A stretch of DNA of 39,655 nt, taken from NCBI GenBank assembly GCA_020725585.1, contig DYES01000005.1, forward strand, positions 1 through 39,655, in the 5' to 3' direction. The position numbers were made by a program, and so were the translations under genes. Every line of letters begins with the position of its first letter. Position 1 is the stretch's first letter. Under the pieces are notes generated by a model. That model was not told the DNA's origin. It was given only the letters and a program-made list of their open reading frames with translations, and searched no databases. This DNA comes from Desulfovirgula sp. (lineage in GTDB: Bacteria; Bacillota; Desulfotomaculia; Desulfotomaculales; Nap2-2B). Shown here in pieces: positions 1 to 8,001 of this stretch.

Positions 1-2
1 AC

Positions 3-1271
3 GCCGAGCTGGCCAAACGCAATTTAAGGCGCCTGGACATCGACCCCACCAATGTGGAAATGGGCTGGATCATCGACTTCTGCGCGCAGGCCCTGCGCAA
101 CATTATCATCGGCATCGGCGGGAGAATGGACGGCTACATGATGCAATCCAAATTTGGGATTGCGGTCAGCTCCGAGCTGATGGCCATTCTTGCTGTGGCC
201 ACGGATTTAAAAGACCTGCGCGAGCGGCTGGGCAAAATCATCGTAGCTTACGACAAGAAAGGGAACCCGGTAACCACTTCGGACCTGGAAGTGGCCGGCG
301 CCATGTGCGCCTTCATGCGCAACACCATTAACCCGACCCTGATCAGCACGGTGGAGTACCAGCCCGTCCTGGTCCACGCCGGCCCCTTCGCCAATATCGC
401 CATCGGCCAGTCTTCAATTATCGCCGACCGGATCGGTCTGAAGATGTTCGACTACCACGTCACCGAGAGCGGCTTTGCCGCCGACATCGGCTTTGAAAAG
501 TTCTGGAACGTGAAGTGCCGCTTCAGCGGGCTCGTTCCCAATGTGTCGGTGATTACGACCACGATCAGGGCCCTGAAAATGCATGGCGGCGGGCCCAAAG
601 TGGTGCCCGGACGGCCGCTGCCCGACGAATACACCAAAGAAAACCTGGAGCTGCTGGAGAAAGGCATTGCAAACCTGCTGCACCACATCGGCATTGTCAG
701 AAAAGCGGGAATTAACCCGGTCGTCTGCATCAACGCCTTCTACACGGACACCAAAGACGAGATCGCCATGGTCCGCCGCTACGCCGAACAGGCCGGCGCC
801 CGTTGCGCGCTGTCCGAGCACTGGCTTAAAGGCGGCGAAGGCGCTTTAGAGCTGGCCGACGCGGTCATTGACGCCTGCAACGAGAAGGTTGACTTCAAGT
901 TCCTCTATCCGCTGGAGATGCCTCTGCGGCAGCGGGTAGAAATTATTGCCAGGGAGGTTTACGGAGCGGACGGCGTTTCCTGGACCCCGGAAGCGGAGGC
1001 CAAGGCCAAGCGGTTTGAAAGCGATCCCGCGTTTGCCGACTTTGCCACTATGATGGTGAAAACCCACCTGAGCCTTTCCCACGATCCGAACCTTAAAGGG
1101 GTGCCCAAAGGCTGGATCCTGCCGGTTCGGGATGTCCTGGTCTTTGCCGGAGCTAAATTCCTTTGCCCGATGACCGGCACCATCAGCCTCATGCCCGGCA
1201 CCAGTTCCGACCCGGCTTTCCGGAGGATCGATGTGGATGTAAATACGGGCAAAGTGCTGGGCCTGTTCTAA
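3..1271 (+). CDS. fhs: Formate-tetrahydrofolate ligase (5'-truncated by window edge)
   Basis: ATP-dependent ligation of formate to tetrahydrofolate gives 10-formyl-THF, a step of the methyl branch of the Wood-Ljungdahl pathway and of C1 supply; cytoplasmic. The frame is open from base 3 without a start, so the gene begins outside the window. About 422 residues are present of the roughly 555 usual for the family, so the N-terminal part with the P-loop is missing. The remaining sequence is highly typical, including the stretches [35 protein letters not shown] and [16 protein letters not shown], and the C-terminal [21 protein letters not shown] at 54 is in frame but internal, because family sequence continues upstream of it. 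A strong terminator follows at 1311, so this is the last gene of its operon. Confidence 0.95.
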   Translation, partial: AELAKRNLRRLDIDPTNVEMGWIIDFCAQALRNIIIGIGGRMDGYMMQSKFGIAVSSELMAILAVATDLKDLRERLGKIIVAYDKKGNPVTTSDLEVAGAMCAFMRNTINPTLISTVEYQPVLVHAGPFANIAIGQSSIIADRIGLKMFDYHVTESGFAADIGFEKFWNVKCRFSGLVPNVSVITTTIRALKMHGGGPKVVPGRPLPDEYTKENLELLEKGIANLLHHIGIVRKAGINPVVCINAFYTDTKDEIAMVRRYAEQAGARCALSEHWLKGGEGALELADAVIDACNEKVDFKFLYPLEMPLRQRVEIIAREVYGADGVSWTPEAEAKAKRFESDPAFADFATMMVKTHLSLSHDPNLKGVPKGWILPVRDVLVFAGAKFLCPMTGTISLMPGTSSDPAFRRIDVDVNTGKVLGLF

Positions 1272-1310
1272 GAAATTCCTCGGAATCATGATCAGAAAAA
1301 CTTGCCGGTC

Positions 1311-1340
1311 AACCCAGGGTTTTTACCCTGGGTTTTTTAT
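1311..1340 (+). terminator. Rho-independent terminator after fhs
   Basis: Perfect 9-bp stem (AACCCAGGG at 1311-1319, CCCTGGGTT at 1326-1334) with a 6-nt loop, running into six T. It ends plus-strand transcription of fhs. The opposite-strand gene ends inside the hairpin (stop at 1323-1325). Confidence 0.9.
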
Positions 1341-2069
1341 TCCCCCGGTAACGCTTTGAAAAACCTGGACCCAGGCTTCCGGCGCAACCTCCCGGTATTT
1401 CGCGCCCCGGATTTGATAATCCCGTCCCGGCAGCGCTTCTTTCCGTAGAATGTTCGGCCCTTCGCCGCGCAGGGTCTGGTAAAAAGCCAAGAGATGGGCA
1501 GGTCCCAGGTTGGTCTCCACGTTGGCGGTCAAGAGCCAGATTAAAGCCGGGATTTTGACCAGTATTTCCGGCTCCAGCATTTTTTGCGCCAGCGCCCGAA
1601 TTTCCACCTGCAGGTCGCAACGCTGTTCGGCGTAGCTGCCCTCGAATACATCCAGCAAAGTAGTTTTTTTTCCAAACATGGTGATCGGGCCGACGAGCTC
1701 GCTGGCCCGGACGAGAGCTTTTTGATCGATGCAAAAATAAGTTTTAATAGGAGCGCGGAAGGATTTTTGCAGATAAGCGATCAATCCCTGCCGGCCCTGG
1801 AGATTATATAGTTCCTCGAGGGTGGCGGGATGATTCTCTTCTATTTTGGTAATAATGGGAATGGCGACAATTCCGATGGGCTTTTGCCCCGGGGTAACGC
1901 TGACCAGCGTGATTGCTTTCAGCCTCGCGCTGTCTGTCCATAAAATAACGGTGTTTTGGACCCCGGCGTTTTTCTGGCCGGCGCAAACGGAAGAGATTGG
2001 CCACAGAAGCAACAAGATCGCGAAAAGAAAAAGGGGTGGAGATATTTTTTTTCGCCGATGGTTTGACAT
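1323..2069 (-). CDS. Secreted LCP-like (LytR-CpsA-Psr fold) protein, divergent
   Basis: A 248-residue protein with a positively charged start and a hydrophobic signal segment (about residues 12-27) ending in SSVCAGQ, so probably exported. The mature part resembles a degenerate LytR-CpsA-Psr domain: a strand pattern ending ITLVSVTP, then IGIVAIP where the family has an IPRD-type motif, a segment GLIAYLQKSFRAPIKTYFCID that matches the usual ligand-loop helix and strand, and a late LLTANVETNLG like the family's TNL motif. The arginine and aspartate of the IPRD motif are not there, so phosphotransferase activity is doubtful. The start at 2069 is chosen over 2078 because an AAAGGA SD lies 8 nt upstream. 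It is divergent from hisG. Family assignment is inference from pattern only. Confidence 0.5.
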   Translation of the reverse strand: MSNHRRKKISPPLFLFAILLLLWPISSVCAGQKNAGVQNTVILWTDSARLKAITLVSVTPGQKPIGIVAIPIITKIEENHPATLEELYNLQGRQGLIAYLQKSFRAPIKTYFCIDQKALVRASELVGPITMFGKKTTLLDVFEGSYAEQRCDLQVEIRALAQKMLEPEILVKIPALIWLLTANVETNLGPAHLLAFYQTLRGEGPNILRKEALPGRDYQIRGAKYREVAPEAWVQVFQSVTGGIKNPG

Positions 2070-2132
2070 CAGCACCATCCTTTTTGCTTAGTTTAGATCT
2101 TCTTCCAGGGGAATTATACATTTCCTAAAAAC

Positions 2133-2162
2133 TTGACAGCGAAATGAAAACCACAATATACT
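2133..2162 (+). promoter_or_regulatory. Sigma-A type promoter for hisG
   Basis: Perfect -35 TTGACA (2133-2138), an 18-nt spacer and -10 TATACT (2157-2162). It predicts a start near 2169 and a leader of about 57 nt before hisG. On the other strand ATTATA (2113-2118) gives a TATAAT for the divergent LCP-like gene, but without a good -35. Confidence 0.75.
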
Positions 2163-2225
2163 AAAGCAAGGACTTAACTTAGCTTGTTAGAGAAGATTGC
2201 TGCGAAGGGAGCTTTTGCTTAAGTA

Positions 2226-3095
2226 ATGAAGCTGAGGCTTGGTCTGCCGAAAGGAAGCCTGCAGGAGGCTACATTTGCTTTGTTTAAGCGGGCGGGCTTT
2301 AACCTGACGGTGAATGGCCGCTCCTATTATCCCACCATTGATGATCCCGAACTGGAAGCGGTGCTCATGCGCGCCCAGGAGATCCCCCGCTACGTCAGCG
2401 AAGGCGTTTTAGACGCCGGATTGAGCGGCCTGGACTGGATTCTGGAGAATGAAGCGGATGTTGTAGAAGTGGCGGAGCTGGTTTATTCCAAGCATTCGCT
2501 GCGGCCCGTCCGGCTTGTTCTGGCCGTGGCCAGGGACAGCGAGATAAAAGAGGTTGCGGACCTGGAGGGAAAGCGGATTGCCACCGAACTGGTGCGCGTT
2601 ACCCGGAAGTTTTTAGCGGAGCGGGGGGTCAGGGCGACGGTAGAGTTTTCTTACGGAGCTACGGAGGTAAAGGTTCCCGATTTGGTGGACGCGATTGCCG
2701 ATTTAACCGAAACAGGCAGCTCGCTTCGGGATAACAACCTGCGCGAGATTGCCACCATCCTGGAATCCACTCCCAGATTGCACGCTAATAGAAGGTCCTG
2801 GGCGGATCCCTGGAAGAGGGAAAAGCTCCAAAACCTCGCCGTCTTGTTGCTGGGGGCGCTGCGGGCGGATAGGAAAGTGGGCTTGAAGATGAATGTTCCT
2901 GGGGACCGTCTTCAGCACGTGCTGGAAATTCTCCCGGCCATGAAACACCCCACCGTTTCCCAGCTGGTGGATAGCGACTGGGTGGCCGTGGAAGTAATCC
3001 TGGACGAAAAAAAGGTTCGCGACCTGGTGCCGGCGCTAAAACGGGTCGGGGCCCAGGATATCATCGAATACCCGCTGAACAAAGTGATCCCTTAA
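2226..3095 (+). CDS. hisG: ATP phosphoribosyltransferase, long form (HisG)
   Basis: Catalyses the first step of histidine biosynthesis, ATP plus PRPP to phosphoribosyl-ATP; cytoplasmic. At 289 residues it is the long, histidine-regulated form. The N-terminal catalytic part opens with [14 protein letters not shown]. Other family signatures are GLSGLDWI and the PRPP-binding loop [14 protein letters not shown] (about residues 159-172). The last 75 or so residues are the regulatory HisG_C domain ([13 protein letters not shown]). The presence of that domain suggests feedback inhibition by histidine without a HisZ partner (family knowledge). The SD is weak: GAAGGGAG lies about 15 nt before the ATG. 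No other his gene is in the window, so hisG stands alone behind its own promoter. Confidence 0.95.
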   Translation: MKLRLGLPKGSLQEATFALFKRAGFNLTVNGRSYYPTIDDPELEAVLMRAQEIPRYVSEGVLDAGLSGLDWILENEADVVEVAELVYSKHSLRPVRLVLAVARDSEIKEVADLEGKRIATELVRVTRKFLAERGVRATVEFSYGATEVKVPDLVDAIADLTETGSSLRDNNLREIATILESTPRLHANRRSWADPWKREKLQNLAVLLLGALRADRKVGLKMNVPGDRLQHVLEILPAMKHPTVSQLVDSDWVAVEVILDEKKVRDLVPALKRVGAQDIIEYPLNKVIP

Positions 3096-3119
3096 GCATT
3101 ACCCAAAGGGGGCAGATTG

Positions 3120-3806
3120 ATGATTCCCATTCGGGATAGTGTGCGCCCGCGGCGGAAGCCTTTTGTCAACTGGCTGATCATAGCGGTCAACATGCTGGTC
3201 TTTTTCTGCGGGCTCAGGCTTACGGAAAGTCAGCTGGAAGAAGTTTATTTTACTTACGGCGTCATTCCCAGCGAGGTTTTACATTTAGTAAAAACGGGAG
3301 CCCCCCTGGAACCCTTATTTTTCCCCTTTATTTCCGCCATGTTTATCCACGGGGGCTGGTTTCACATCATCGGCAACATGTGGTACCTGTGGATATTTGG
3401 CGACAACGTGGAAGACCGCCTCGGCCACTTTCGTTATTTATTTTTTTATTTGCTCGGGGGCATTGTGGGGAGCATTGTGCACATCATAACCAACCCTACT
3501 TCCCCGGTGCCCGTAATTGGAGCCAGCGGAGCCATCGCCGGGGTTCTCGGCGGTTATTTTATCATCTTTCCAAACTCCCGTGTGCTCGCCCTGGTGCCCG
3601 TATTTTTCTTTTTGACCCTGATGGAGGTTCCCGCCGTTATTTACCTGGCCTTGTGGTTCGTCCTGCAGCTTTTTAACGGGACGCTTTCCCTGGGGGGTGT
3701 GGCGAACCCGGTCGCCTGGTGGGCGCACGTCGGGGGCTTTGTAGCCGGCATGGTTTTGATTAAGCTGATGGCTCCCCGGCGGGGGAAGTACGATTCGTTC
3801 CGGTAG
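3120..3806 (+). CDS. Rhomboid family intramembrane serine protease
   Basis: Intramembrane protease of 228 residues with about six to seven transmembrane helices. The catalytic serine is in GASGAIAG (Ser137) and the catalytic histidine in WWAHVGGF (His203). The conserved GGWFHIIGNMWYLWIFGDNV loop-helix also marks the family. The ATG at 3120 is preferred to the TTG at 3117 because the AAAGGGGG SD (3105-3112) is 7 nt upstream. It lies 24 nt after hisG and is probably cotranscribed. Its 3' end overlaps the convergent cyclase gene by 47 bp. Substrate unknown. Confidence 0.93.
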   Translation: MIPIRDSVRPRRKPFVNWLIIAVNMLVFFCGLRLTESQLEEVYFTYGVIPSEVLHLVKTGAPLEPLFFPFISAMFIHGGWFHIIGNMWYLWIFGDNVEDRLGHFRYLFFYLLGGIVGSIVHIITNPTSPVPVIGASGAIAGVLGGYFIIFPNSRVLALVPVFFFLTLMEVPAVIYLALWFVLQLFNGTLSLGGVANPVAWWAHVGGFVAGMVLIKLMAPRRGKYDSFR

Positions 3807-4446
3807 GGTTCCCTGGTCCAAGCAAGAAGACGCGGGCCGGGGCGGCTTCCACGCCGGTGAGTTTTAGGGGAGCGACAATTAAAAAATAAACTCCGGCGGG
3901 AACATCTTTCAAGCGCAGACCTTCGAGCAGCAGAATTTTTTTCGCCAGCAGGGCGCGGTGGGCGGGGTAACAGGGCTGGTCCCTTTCGATCCCGAGGGCG
4001 TCCAGGCCCACTCCGCATACTCCCAGATCCGCCAGGTAAGCGGCCGCTTCGGCACTGAGGTAAACAAAATCAAAGACAAAATTTTCGTGCCAGGAATTTT
4101 TAGTTTTTAGAAGCAGAAAGTCGCCTGGTTGAATGGCGTGCGCCAGCAAATCCCGGCGGCTTATTTTTTCCGGCACGCCGGTAAGGTCCAGTACCCGGCA
4201 AAAGGTGAAAAAATCGGCCGGTTCGATGCTTTCTACGCCTGGTCCACCGGGAAAAACATGCCCGGGCGCATCCACGTGGGTGCCGGTGTGGGTATCCAGG
4301 TATAAGCGGGTTTCGACGATTCCTTTCGTTTCGTCTTTAACCACCTGCAGCACCGGTTGCTTTTCGGTTTTGTTTTTATAGACCGTCATGCCCGGGTAAA
4401 TAGCCATCGAAATGTCGTATATTTTCGGAGCGGGGATTCCCCCCAT
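3760..4446 (-). CDS. Cyclase family metal-dependent hydrolase (kynurenine formamidase-like)
   Basis: A 228-residue enzyme of the cyclase/kynurenine formamidase superfamily. The metal-binding signature is complete: DTHTGTHVDAPGH, followed later by GVGLDALGIER. The N-terminal KIYDISMAIYPGM is also typical. Members hydrolyse N-formyl or lactam substrates; the substrate here cannot be told from sequence. The frame stays open for 115 codons further upstream, but that part only shadows zwf. The ATG at 4446 fits the family start, with GGGAG close upstream at short spacing, so translation may be coupled to zwf. It overlaps zwf by 61 bp and the rhomboid gene by 47 bp. Last gene of a gnd-zwf-cyclase unit. 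Confidence 0.85.
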   Translation of the reverse strand: MGGIPAPKIYDISMAIYPGMTVYKNKTEKQPVLQVVKDETKGIVETRLYLDTHTGTHVDAPGHVFPGGPGVESIEPADFFTFCRVLDLTGVPEKISRRDLLAHAIQPGDFLLLKTKNSWHENFVFDFVYLSAEAAAYLADLGVCGVGLDALGIERDQPCYPAHRALLAKKILLLEGLRLKDVPAGVYFLIVAPLKLTGVEAAPARVFLLGPGNPTGTNRTSPAGEPSA

Positions 4447-6029
4447 TTCTCCCGGTAGAGGAAATGCCGCGGTGTTGCTTGCGTAACTGCGGTCTGTGCA
4501 CTTTGCCAGCAGGCAGGAAGGTCGTCTTTTCTTTTCCCGCATACCGGCCACCAGCGTAATCCGTCGCGCCGCAGGAGTTCCCTGGCCTCCGCCGGTCCCC
4601 AGGTGCCGGCCGCGTAGTTGGGAAATTGGGCGCCGTTTTTTTCCCGGGTGGCTGCAATTGGCTCGACGAATTCCCAGGCCAGCGCAACTTCCTCCCAGCT
4701 GGTGAACAGAGTGGCATCGCCCTTCAGTGCGTCCAGCAGCAGGCGCTCGTAAGCTTCGGGAGAACTGGCGTCCAGGGCGCAGTTCTGGCAAAAATCCAGC
4801 GTGATGGGAATAATCAAATCCTTCGCGCCCGGTTTTTTTACGTTTAGCTGGAGATAAATCCCTTCTAAGGGATCGACCCGGATGACCAGCAGGTTGGGTG
4901 CCAGGGAACCGTATTCTTTAAAATACAGCACTTCCGGCAGGGAACGAAACTGGATGAATATTTCCGTGCCCTTCACCGCCAGTCTTTTTCCTGTCCGTAG
5001 GTAAAAGGGGACGCCGGCCCAGCGCAAGTTTGCGATGTGCACTTTCGCTGCCAGAAAGGTTTCGGTGTTTGAAAAAGGGCTGACCCCCTTTTCCTCCCGG
5101 TAGCCCGCTACCCGGACGCCGTTAATAATTCCCCGGCCGTACTGTCCGAAGACGACATTTTCGTGAACGGATTCCGGAATTAGCGGTTGCAACGTGCGCA
5201 GCACCTTAATTTTTTCAGCCCGCACCGCAGCGGAGCGGAGGCTGCCGGGAGGCTCCATGGCCAGCAGGGTAAGTAGTTGCAACAGATGGTTTTGGAACAT
5301 ATCCCCAAGGGCGCCTGCTTTTTCGTAGTAAGCGCCCCGTTCTTCCACGCCAAGCGTCTCGCTGACCGTGATTTGCATGTTGTGGACGTAACTTCTGTTC
5401 CAGAGCGGTTCAAAAAAAGCGTTGGCAAAACGGATGACAGCGATATTCTGGATCATTTCTTTGCCCAGGTAGTGGTCAATGCGGTAAATGTGCTCTTCAG
5501 GGAATACTTTCCGGATTCTCCTGTTTATATCTTTTGCCGAAGCCAGGTCGCGACCGAAAGGTTTTTCAATGAGCAACCGTTGCCAGGCCGGGGGGTGGTT
5601 GGGTGCTAATCCGGCCGCTGCCAGGTTATCGGCGGCAGGAGCGAAATTGTCTGGGGCCACGGCCAGGTAAAAGAGGCGGTTGCCGGCCGCCGCAAAGCGT
5701 TCGTCCAGCGCGCTTAACAGCTTTTGTAAACCGCTGAACCCGGCGCGGTCGTGCAGGTCGAGGGGTAGGTAAAAAAAGCGCCGGGCGAAGTCTGGCCACG
5801 TTTTCTCTTCGGTGACCGGAAAGCGCGCGTATTTCTGCAGATCCCGGAAAAGTTCTTCCCGGAAAGCTTCGGGCGTTTTTACCCGCCGGGCCAGGCCCAC
5901 TACGGCAAAATTAGCCGGCAACAGGTTCCTCTGGTGAAGGCTGTAGAGGGCCGGGTAGAGCTTGCGCCGGGCCAGATCCCCGGTGGCCCCAAAAATCACC
6001 AGGATGCAGCCGGGGTTTTGTCCAGACAT
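4386..6029 (-). CDS. zwf: Glucose-6-phosphate dehydrogenase with C-terminal extension
   Basis: Oxidises glucose 6-phosphate to 6-phosphogluconolactone, first step of the oxidative pentose phosphate pathway; cytoplasmic. The N-terminal dinucleotide fold is shown by VIFGATGDLARRKLYPAL, the active-site segment by RIDHYLGKEMIQNI, and the dimer domain by GAYYEKAGALGDMFQNH. The ATG at 6029 has a GGAGGA SD about 10 nt upstream; the longer frame to 6113 lacks one. The product is 547 residues, while the family is usually near 490-510. The usual end (RRDGLRWWP) is followed by about 52 unrelated residues that run into the cyclase gene, so the natural stop seems to have been lost. Next to gnd, as expected for the pathway. 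Confidence 0.93.
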   Translation of the reverse strand: MSGQNPGCILVIFGATGDLARRKLYPALYSLHQRNLLPANFAVVGLARRVKTPEAFREELFRDLQKYARFPVTEEKTWPDFARRFFYLPLDLHDRAGFSGLQKLLSALDERFAAAGNRLFYLAVAPDNFAPAADNLAAAGLAPNHPPAWQRLLIEKPFGRDLASAKDINRRIRKVFPEEHIYRIDHYLGKEMIQNIAVIRFANAFFEPLWNRSYVHNMQITVSETLGVEERGAYYEKAGALGDMFQNHLLQLLTLLAMEPPGSLRSAAVRAEKIKVLRTLQPLIPESVHENVVFGQYGRGIINGVRVAGYREEKGVSPFSNTETFLAAKVHIANLRWAGVPFYLRTGKRLAVKGTEIFIQFRSLPEVLYFKEYGSLAPNLLVIRVDPLEGIYLQLNVKKPGAKDLIIPITLDFCQNCALDASSPEAYERLLLDALKGDATLFTSWEEVALAWEFVEPIAATREKNGAQFPNYAAGTWGPAEARELLRRDGLRWWPVCGKRKDDLPACWQSAQTAVTQATPRHFLYREKWGESPLRKYTTFRWLFTRA

Positions 6030-6060
6030 AATTTTAAATTCCTCCGCCAAAAAAGATTTC

Positions 6061-6086
6061 CTCACCGCCAAGACACAAAGACGCAG
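6061..6086. other. Short extragenic motif in the zwf-gnd gap
   Basis: Bases 6061-6086 read CTCACCGCCAAGACACAAAG followed by ACGCAG. From memory it resembles a 'CTTTGTGTCTTGGTGG' class of extragenic word often seen in bacterial and metagenomic assemblies. Only one copy is in this window and no function can be assigned. Confidence 0.25.
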
Positions 6087-6196
6087 CACCCAAGTGAGCG
6101 GGGACATCGCCATGCCCCAGCGGGTTTATTGAATAGCTGCAAATATAAATAAAAACAGAACGCTCACCAAAAAGTTTCTGCCAATCGCCCAATCCC

Positions 6197-7105
6197 TTAA
6201 TCCCTAATCCCTGTATTTACTACTTCGTGGCCGCCGAACTCGTGACGCAGTGCCGCCACTACTTTGCCGGCAAAACTATCTTCCTGTTCCGAACGGTAGC
6301 GCATGAAAAGGGCGGCAGCGGTAACCGGAGCCGGCACCCCCAGGGCCAGGGCAGTTTCGACCGCCCATAAACCTTCCCCAGAGGAATGGACGATTCCTTT
6401 AATTTTTTCCAGGTGCGGATCTTTGGCCAGGGCCCTTGCGGTCAATTCCATAAGCCAGCCGCGAATTACTGAACCGTGGCTCCAAACGCGGGCGATTTCT
6501 GTTAAGTTTAACGCAAAAGGACCGCGGGCCAAAATTTCCAAGCCTTCCCCGATGGCCTGGAGCATTCCGTATTCGATTCCATTGTGGATCATTTTTACAA
6601 AGTGGCCACTTCCGGGCGGGCCGGTATGAAGGTACCCCCCGGGAACGCTGATCTCTTTGAAAAGAGGTTCCAGGTGGGCAAAAATTTCGTCGTCAGCGCC
6701 TATCATCAGGCAGGCACCGTGACGCGCCCCGGCGGTGCCCCCGCTGGTACCCGCATCGACGAAATTGATTCCCTTTGCCTGCAGCTCTTGCGCCCGGCGC
6801 AGCGAGTCGTGGTAATGAGAATTGCCCCCGTCAATGACCGTGTCCTGCGCCGCCAGGAAGGGAACCAGGGCGGTCAGTATTTCATCCACGGGCGCACCAG
6901 CGGGGAGCATCAGCCAGACCACTCGCGGCGGGGCCAGTTTAGCGGCCAGTTCCGGTAGGGTGTAAGCCCCGGTGATCCCCTGGGCTTCCGCCTTTTTCGT
7001 TTTTTCCGGGGAACGGTTGTAAGCAACCACCCGGTGCCCTTTTTCTGCCATGTTCAGGGCCAGGTTAAAACCCATTTTGCCCAGACCGATCAGGCCGATT
7101 TCCAA
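6197..7105 (-). CDS. gnd: 6-phosphogluconate dehydrogenase, decarboxylating (short form)
   Basis: Oxidative decarboxylation of 6-phosphogluconate to ribulose 5-phosphate. The 302-residue length is that of the short GntZ/YqeC-type enzymes, which are often NAD-dependent (family knowledge). Seen motifs are the N-terminal GLIGLGKMG dinucleotide loop, VIDGGNSHYHDS, DAGTSGGTAGARHG and the catalytic lysine segment HFVKMIHNGIEYG. The start is TTG at 7105 with a perfect AGGAGG 8 nt upstream (7114-7119). It is first in the gnd-zwf-cyclase group, with a 167-nt gap before zwf. The stop lies in a short GGGATT-rich run (about 6183-6206) that continues past the gene. No separate 6-phosphogluconolactonase gene is visible nearby. 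Confidence 0.93.
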   Translation of the reverse strand: MEIGLIGLGKMGFNLALNMAEKGHRVVAYNRSPEKTKKAEAQGITGAYTLPELAAKLAPPRVVWLMLPAGAPVDEILTALVPFLAAQDTVIDGGNSHYHDSLRRAQELQAKGINFVDAGTSGGTAGARHGACLMIGADDEIFAHLEPLFKEISVPGGYLHTGPPGSGHFVKMIHNGIEYGMLQAIGEGLEILARGPFALNLTEIARVWSHGSVIRGWLMELTARALAKDPHLEKIKGIVHSSGEGLWAVETALALGVPAPVTAAALFMRYRSEQEDSFAGKVVAALRHEFGGHEVVNTGIRD

Positions 7106-7145
7106 AGCGGTAACCTCCTGTTTTGCTTAAGTTTCCCGAAATGAA

Positions 7146-7182
7146 GAAAAAACCCGGTTGCTATTTAGCATGAGCACCGGGT
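7146..7182 (-). terminator. Rho-independent terminator after the SleB-like gene
   Basis: Read on the minus strand: a 7-bp stem ACCCGGT/ACCGGGT (7176-7182 with 7152-7158) followed by a run of T (plus-strand A at 7147-7152). It separates the SleB-like gene from gnd. The 180 nt between this and the SleB stop hold no gene. Confidence 0.7.
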
Positions 7183-7363
7183 AGAAAGAACATACACGAA
7201 CGGAAAAAGCTTTTTTCTTTTTTACTTTGCTCCCCCGGAATAGCGTTTTGCCGTTCTTTTCCATCGGGCTGGGATTGTTTGGCTCGCTCCCGACACAAAC
7301 TGATCCTACGTATATTCATTGGTCGGGATTCCTCATATTGGAGAAGACGAAACTCCCTTTTCT

Positions 7364-7891
7364 TTACCTGGCGAAAACATGGTTTCCTATTTTGGTCACA
7401 ATTGGCCGGGACCACACCCAGGTGCTGGTTGCTTTGGCCGGGTTCCAGTAATAAAGAGCACCGCTGGTGGGATCTATCCCTTTCATGGCCTCTTGAGCCG
7501 CCCGGATGGATTCCGGTGTCAGCGGCCGGGTGTACTGGCCGTTGGTTACCGCCTCGAAAGCGTCCGGCTCAAAAACCACGCCGGCCACCGATTGGGGAAA
7601 GTCGGGACTTTTCATCCGGTTGACAATTACTGCACCCACCGCCACTTTGCCCTGGTAGGGTTCGTCTGCCGCCTCACCTTCAATGACCCTGGCCATCAAG
7701 ATCAAATCTTCCCTGCCGATGGAAACTCCCCGGGAGGATTGCACCTGGTTACCCGGCCCGGCGACCATTTTTGGTTCCGGTTGACCGGCCCAAAATAACA
7801 GCAGGATGGGAATAAACATGACTGCCGCCAGGATGATGGTCAATGCCCGCAGGGCCTTTTCTTTTTGTTTAAACCAAAGAAAAAACGCCAT
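7364..7891 (-). CDS. Membrane-anchored SleB-like cell wall hydrolase
   Basis: A 175-residue protein with one N-terminal membrane segment (about residues 15-36), then a short linker and a Hydrolase_2 (SleB/CwlJ) domain. The domain opens LMARVIEGEAADEPYQGK, with the glutamate expected for the lytic transglycosylase-like active site, and continues GAVIVNRMKSPDFPQSVAGV and GALYYWNPAKA. Relatives cut cortex or vegetative peptidoglycan; with no peptidoglycan-binding domain it may act in growth or in spore germination. The ATG at 7891 is preferred to an upstream GTG because the GGAGGT SD lies 7 nt before it. It has its own promoter (7941-7969) and terminator, so it is monocistronic. Confidence 0.88.
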   Translation of the reverse strand: MAFFLWFKQKEKALRALTIILAAVMFIPILLLFWAGQPEPKMVAGPGNQVQSSRGVSIGREDLILMARVIEGEAADEPYQGKVAVGAVIVNRMKSPDFPQSVAGVVFEPDAFEAVTNGQYTRPLTPESIRAAQEAMKGIDPTSGALYYWNPAKATSTWVWSRPIVTKIGNHVFAR

Positions 7892-7940
7892 GGTCTTCAC
7901 CTCCACTGCGACAGAAAGTCGATCATAGCGTATGATTGAG

Positions 7941-7969
7941 AGTATAAATAATCATTAGCAAATTGTCAA
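7941..7969 (-). promoter_or_regulatory. Sigma-A promoter for the SleB-like gene
   Basis: Read on the minus strand: TTGACA (7969-7964), a 17-nt spacer, TATACT (7946-7941). Just downstream, around the predicted start, is a perfect palindrome ATCATA-gcg-TATGAT (7922-7936), a possible operator. Confidence 0.75.
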
Positions 7970-8001
7970 TCTGTAATTTGTGCCAGGTTGTCTGGTCTTT
8001 T

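Noticed and set aside
4447-4791. Longer N-terminus of the cyclase (up to 115 extra residues)
   Set aside because: The extra sequence is a shadow of zwf in another frame, with no SD and no family resemblance.
6030-6113. Longer N-terminus for zwf (28 extra residues from 6113)
   Set aside because: The family N-terminus and a GGAGGA SD both point to 6029, and the extra part is not like the family.
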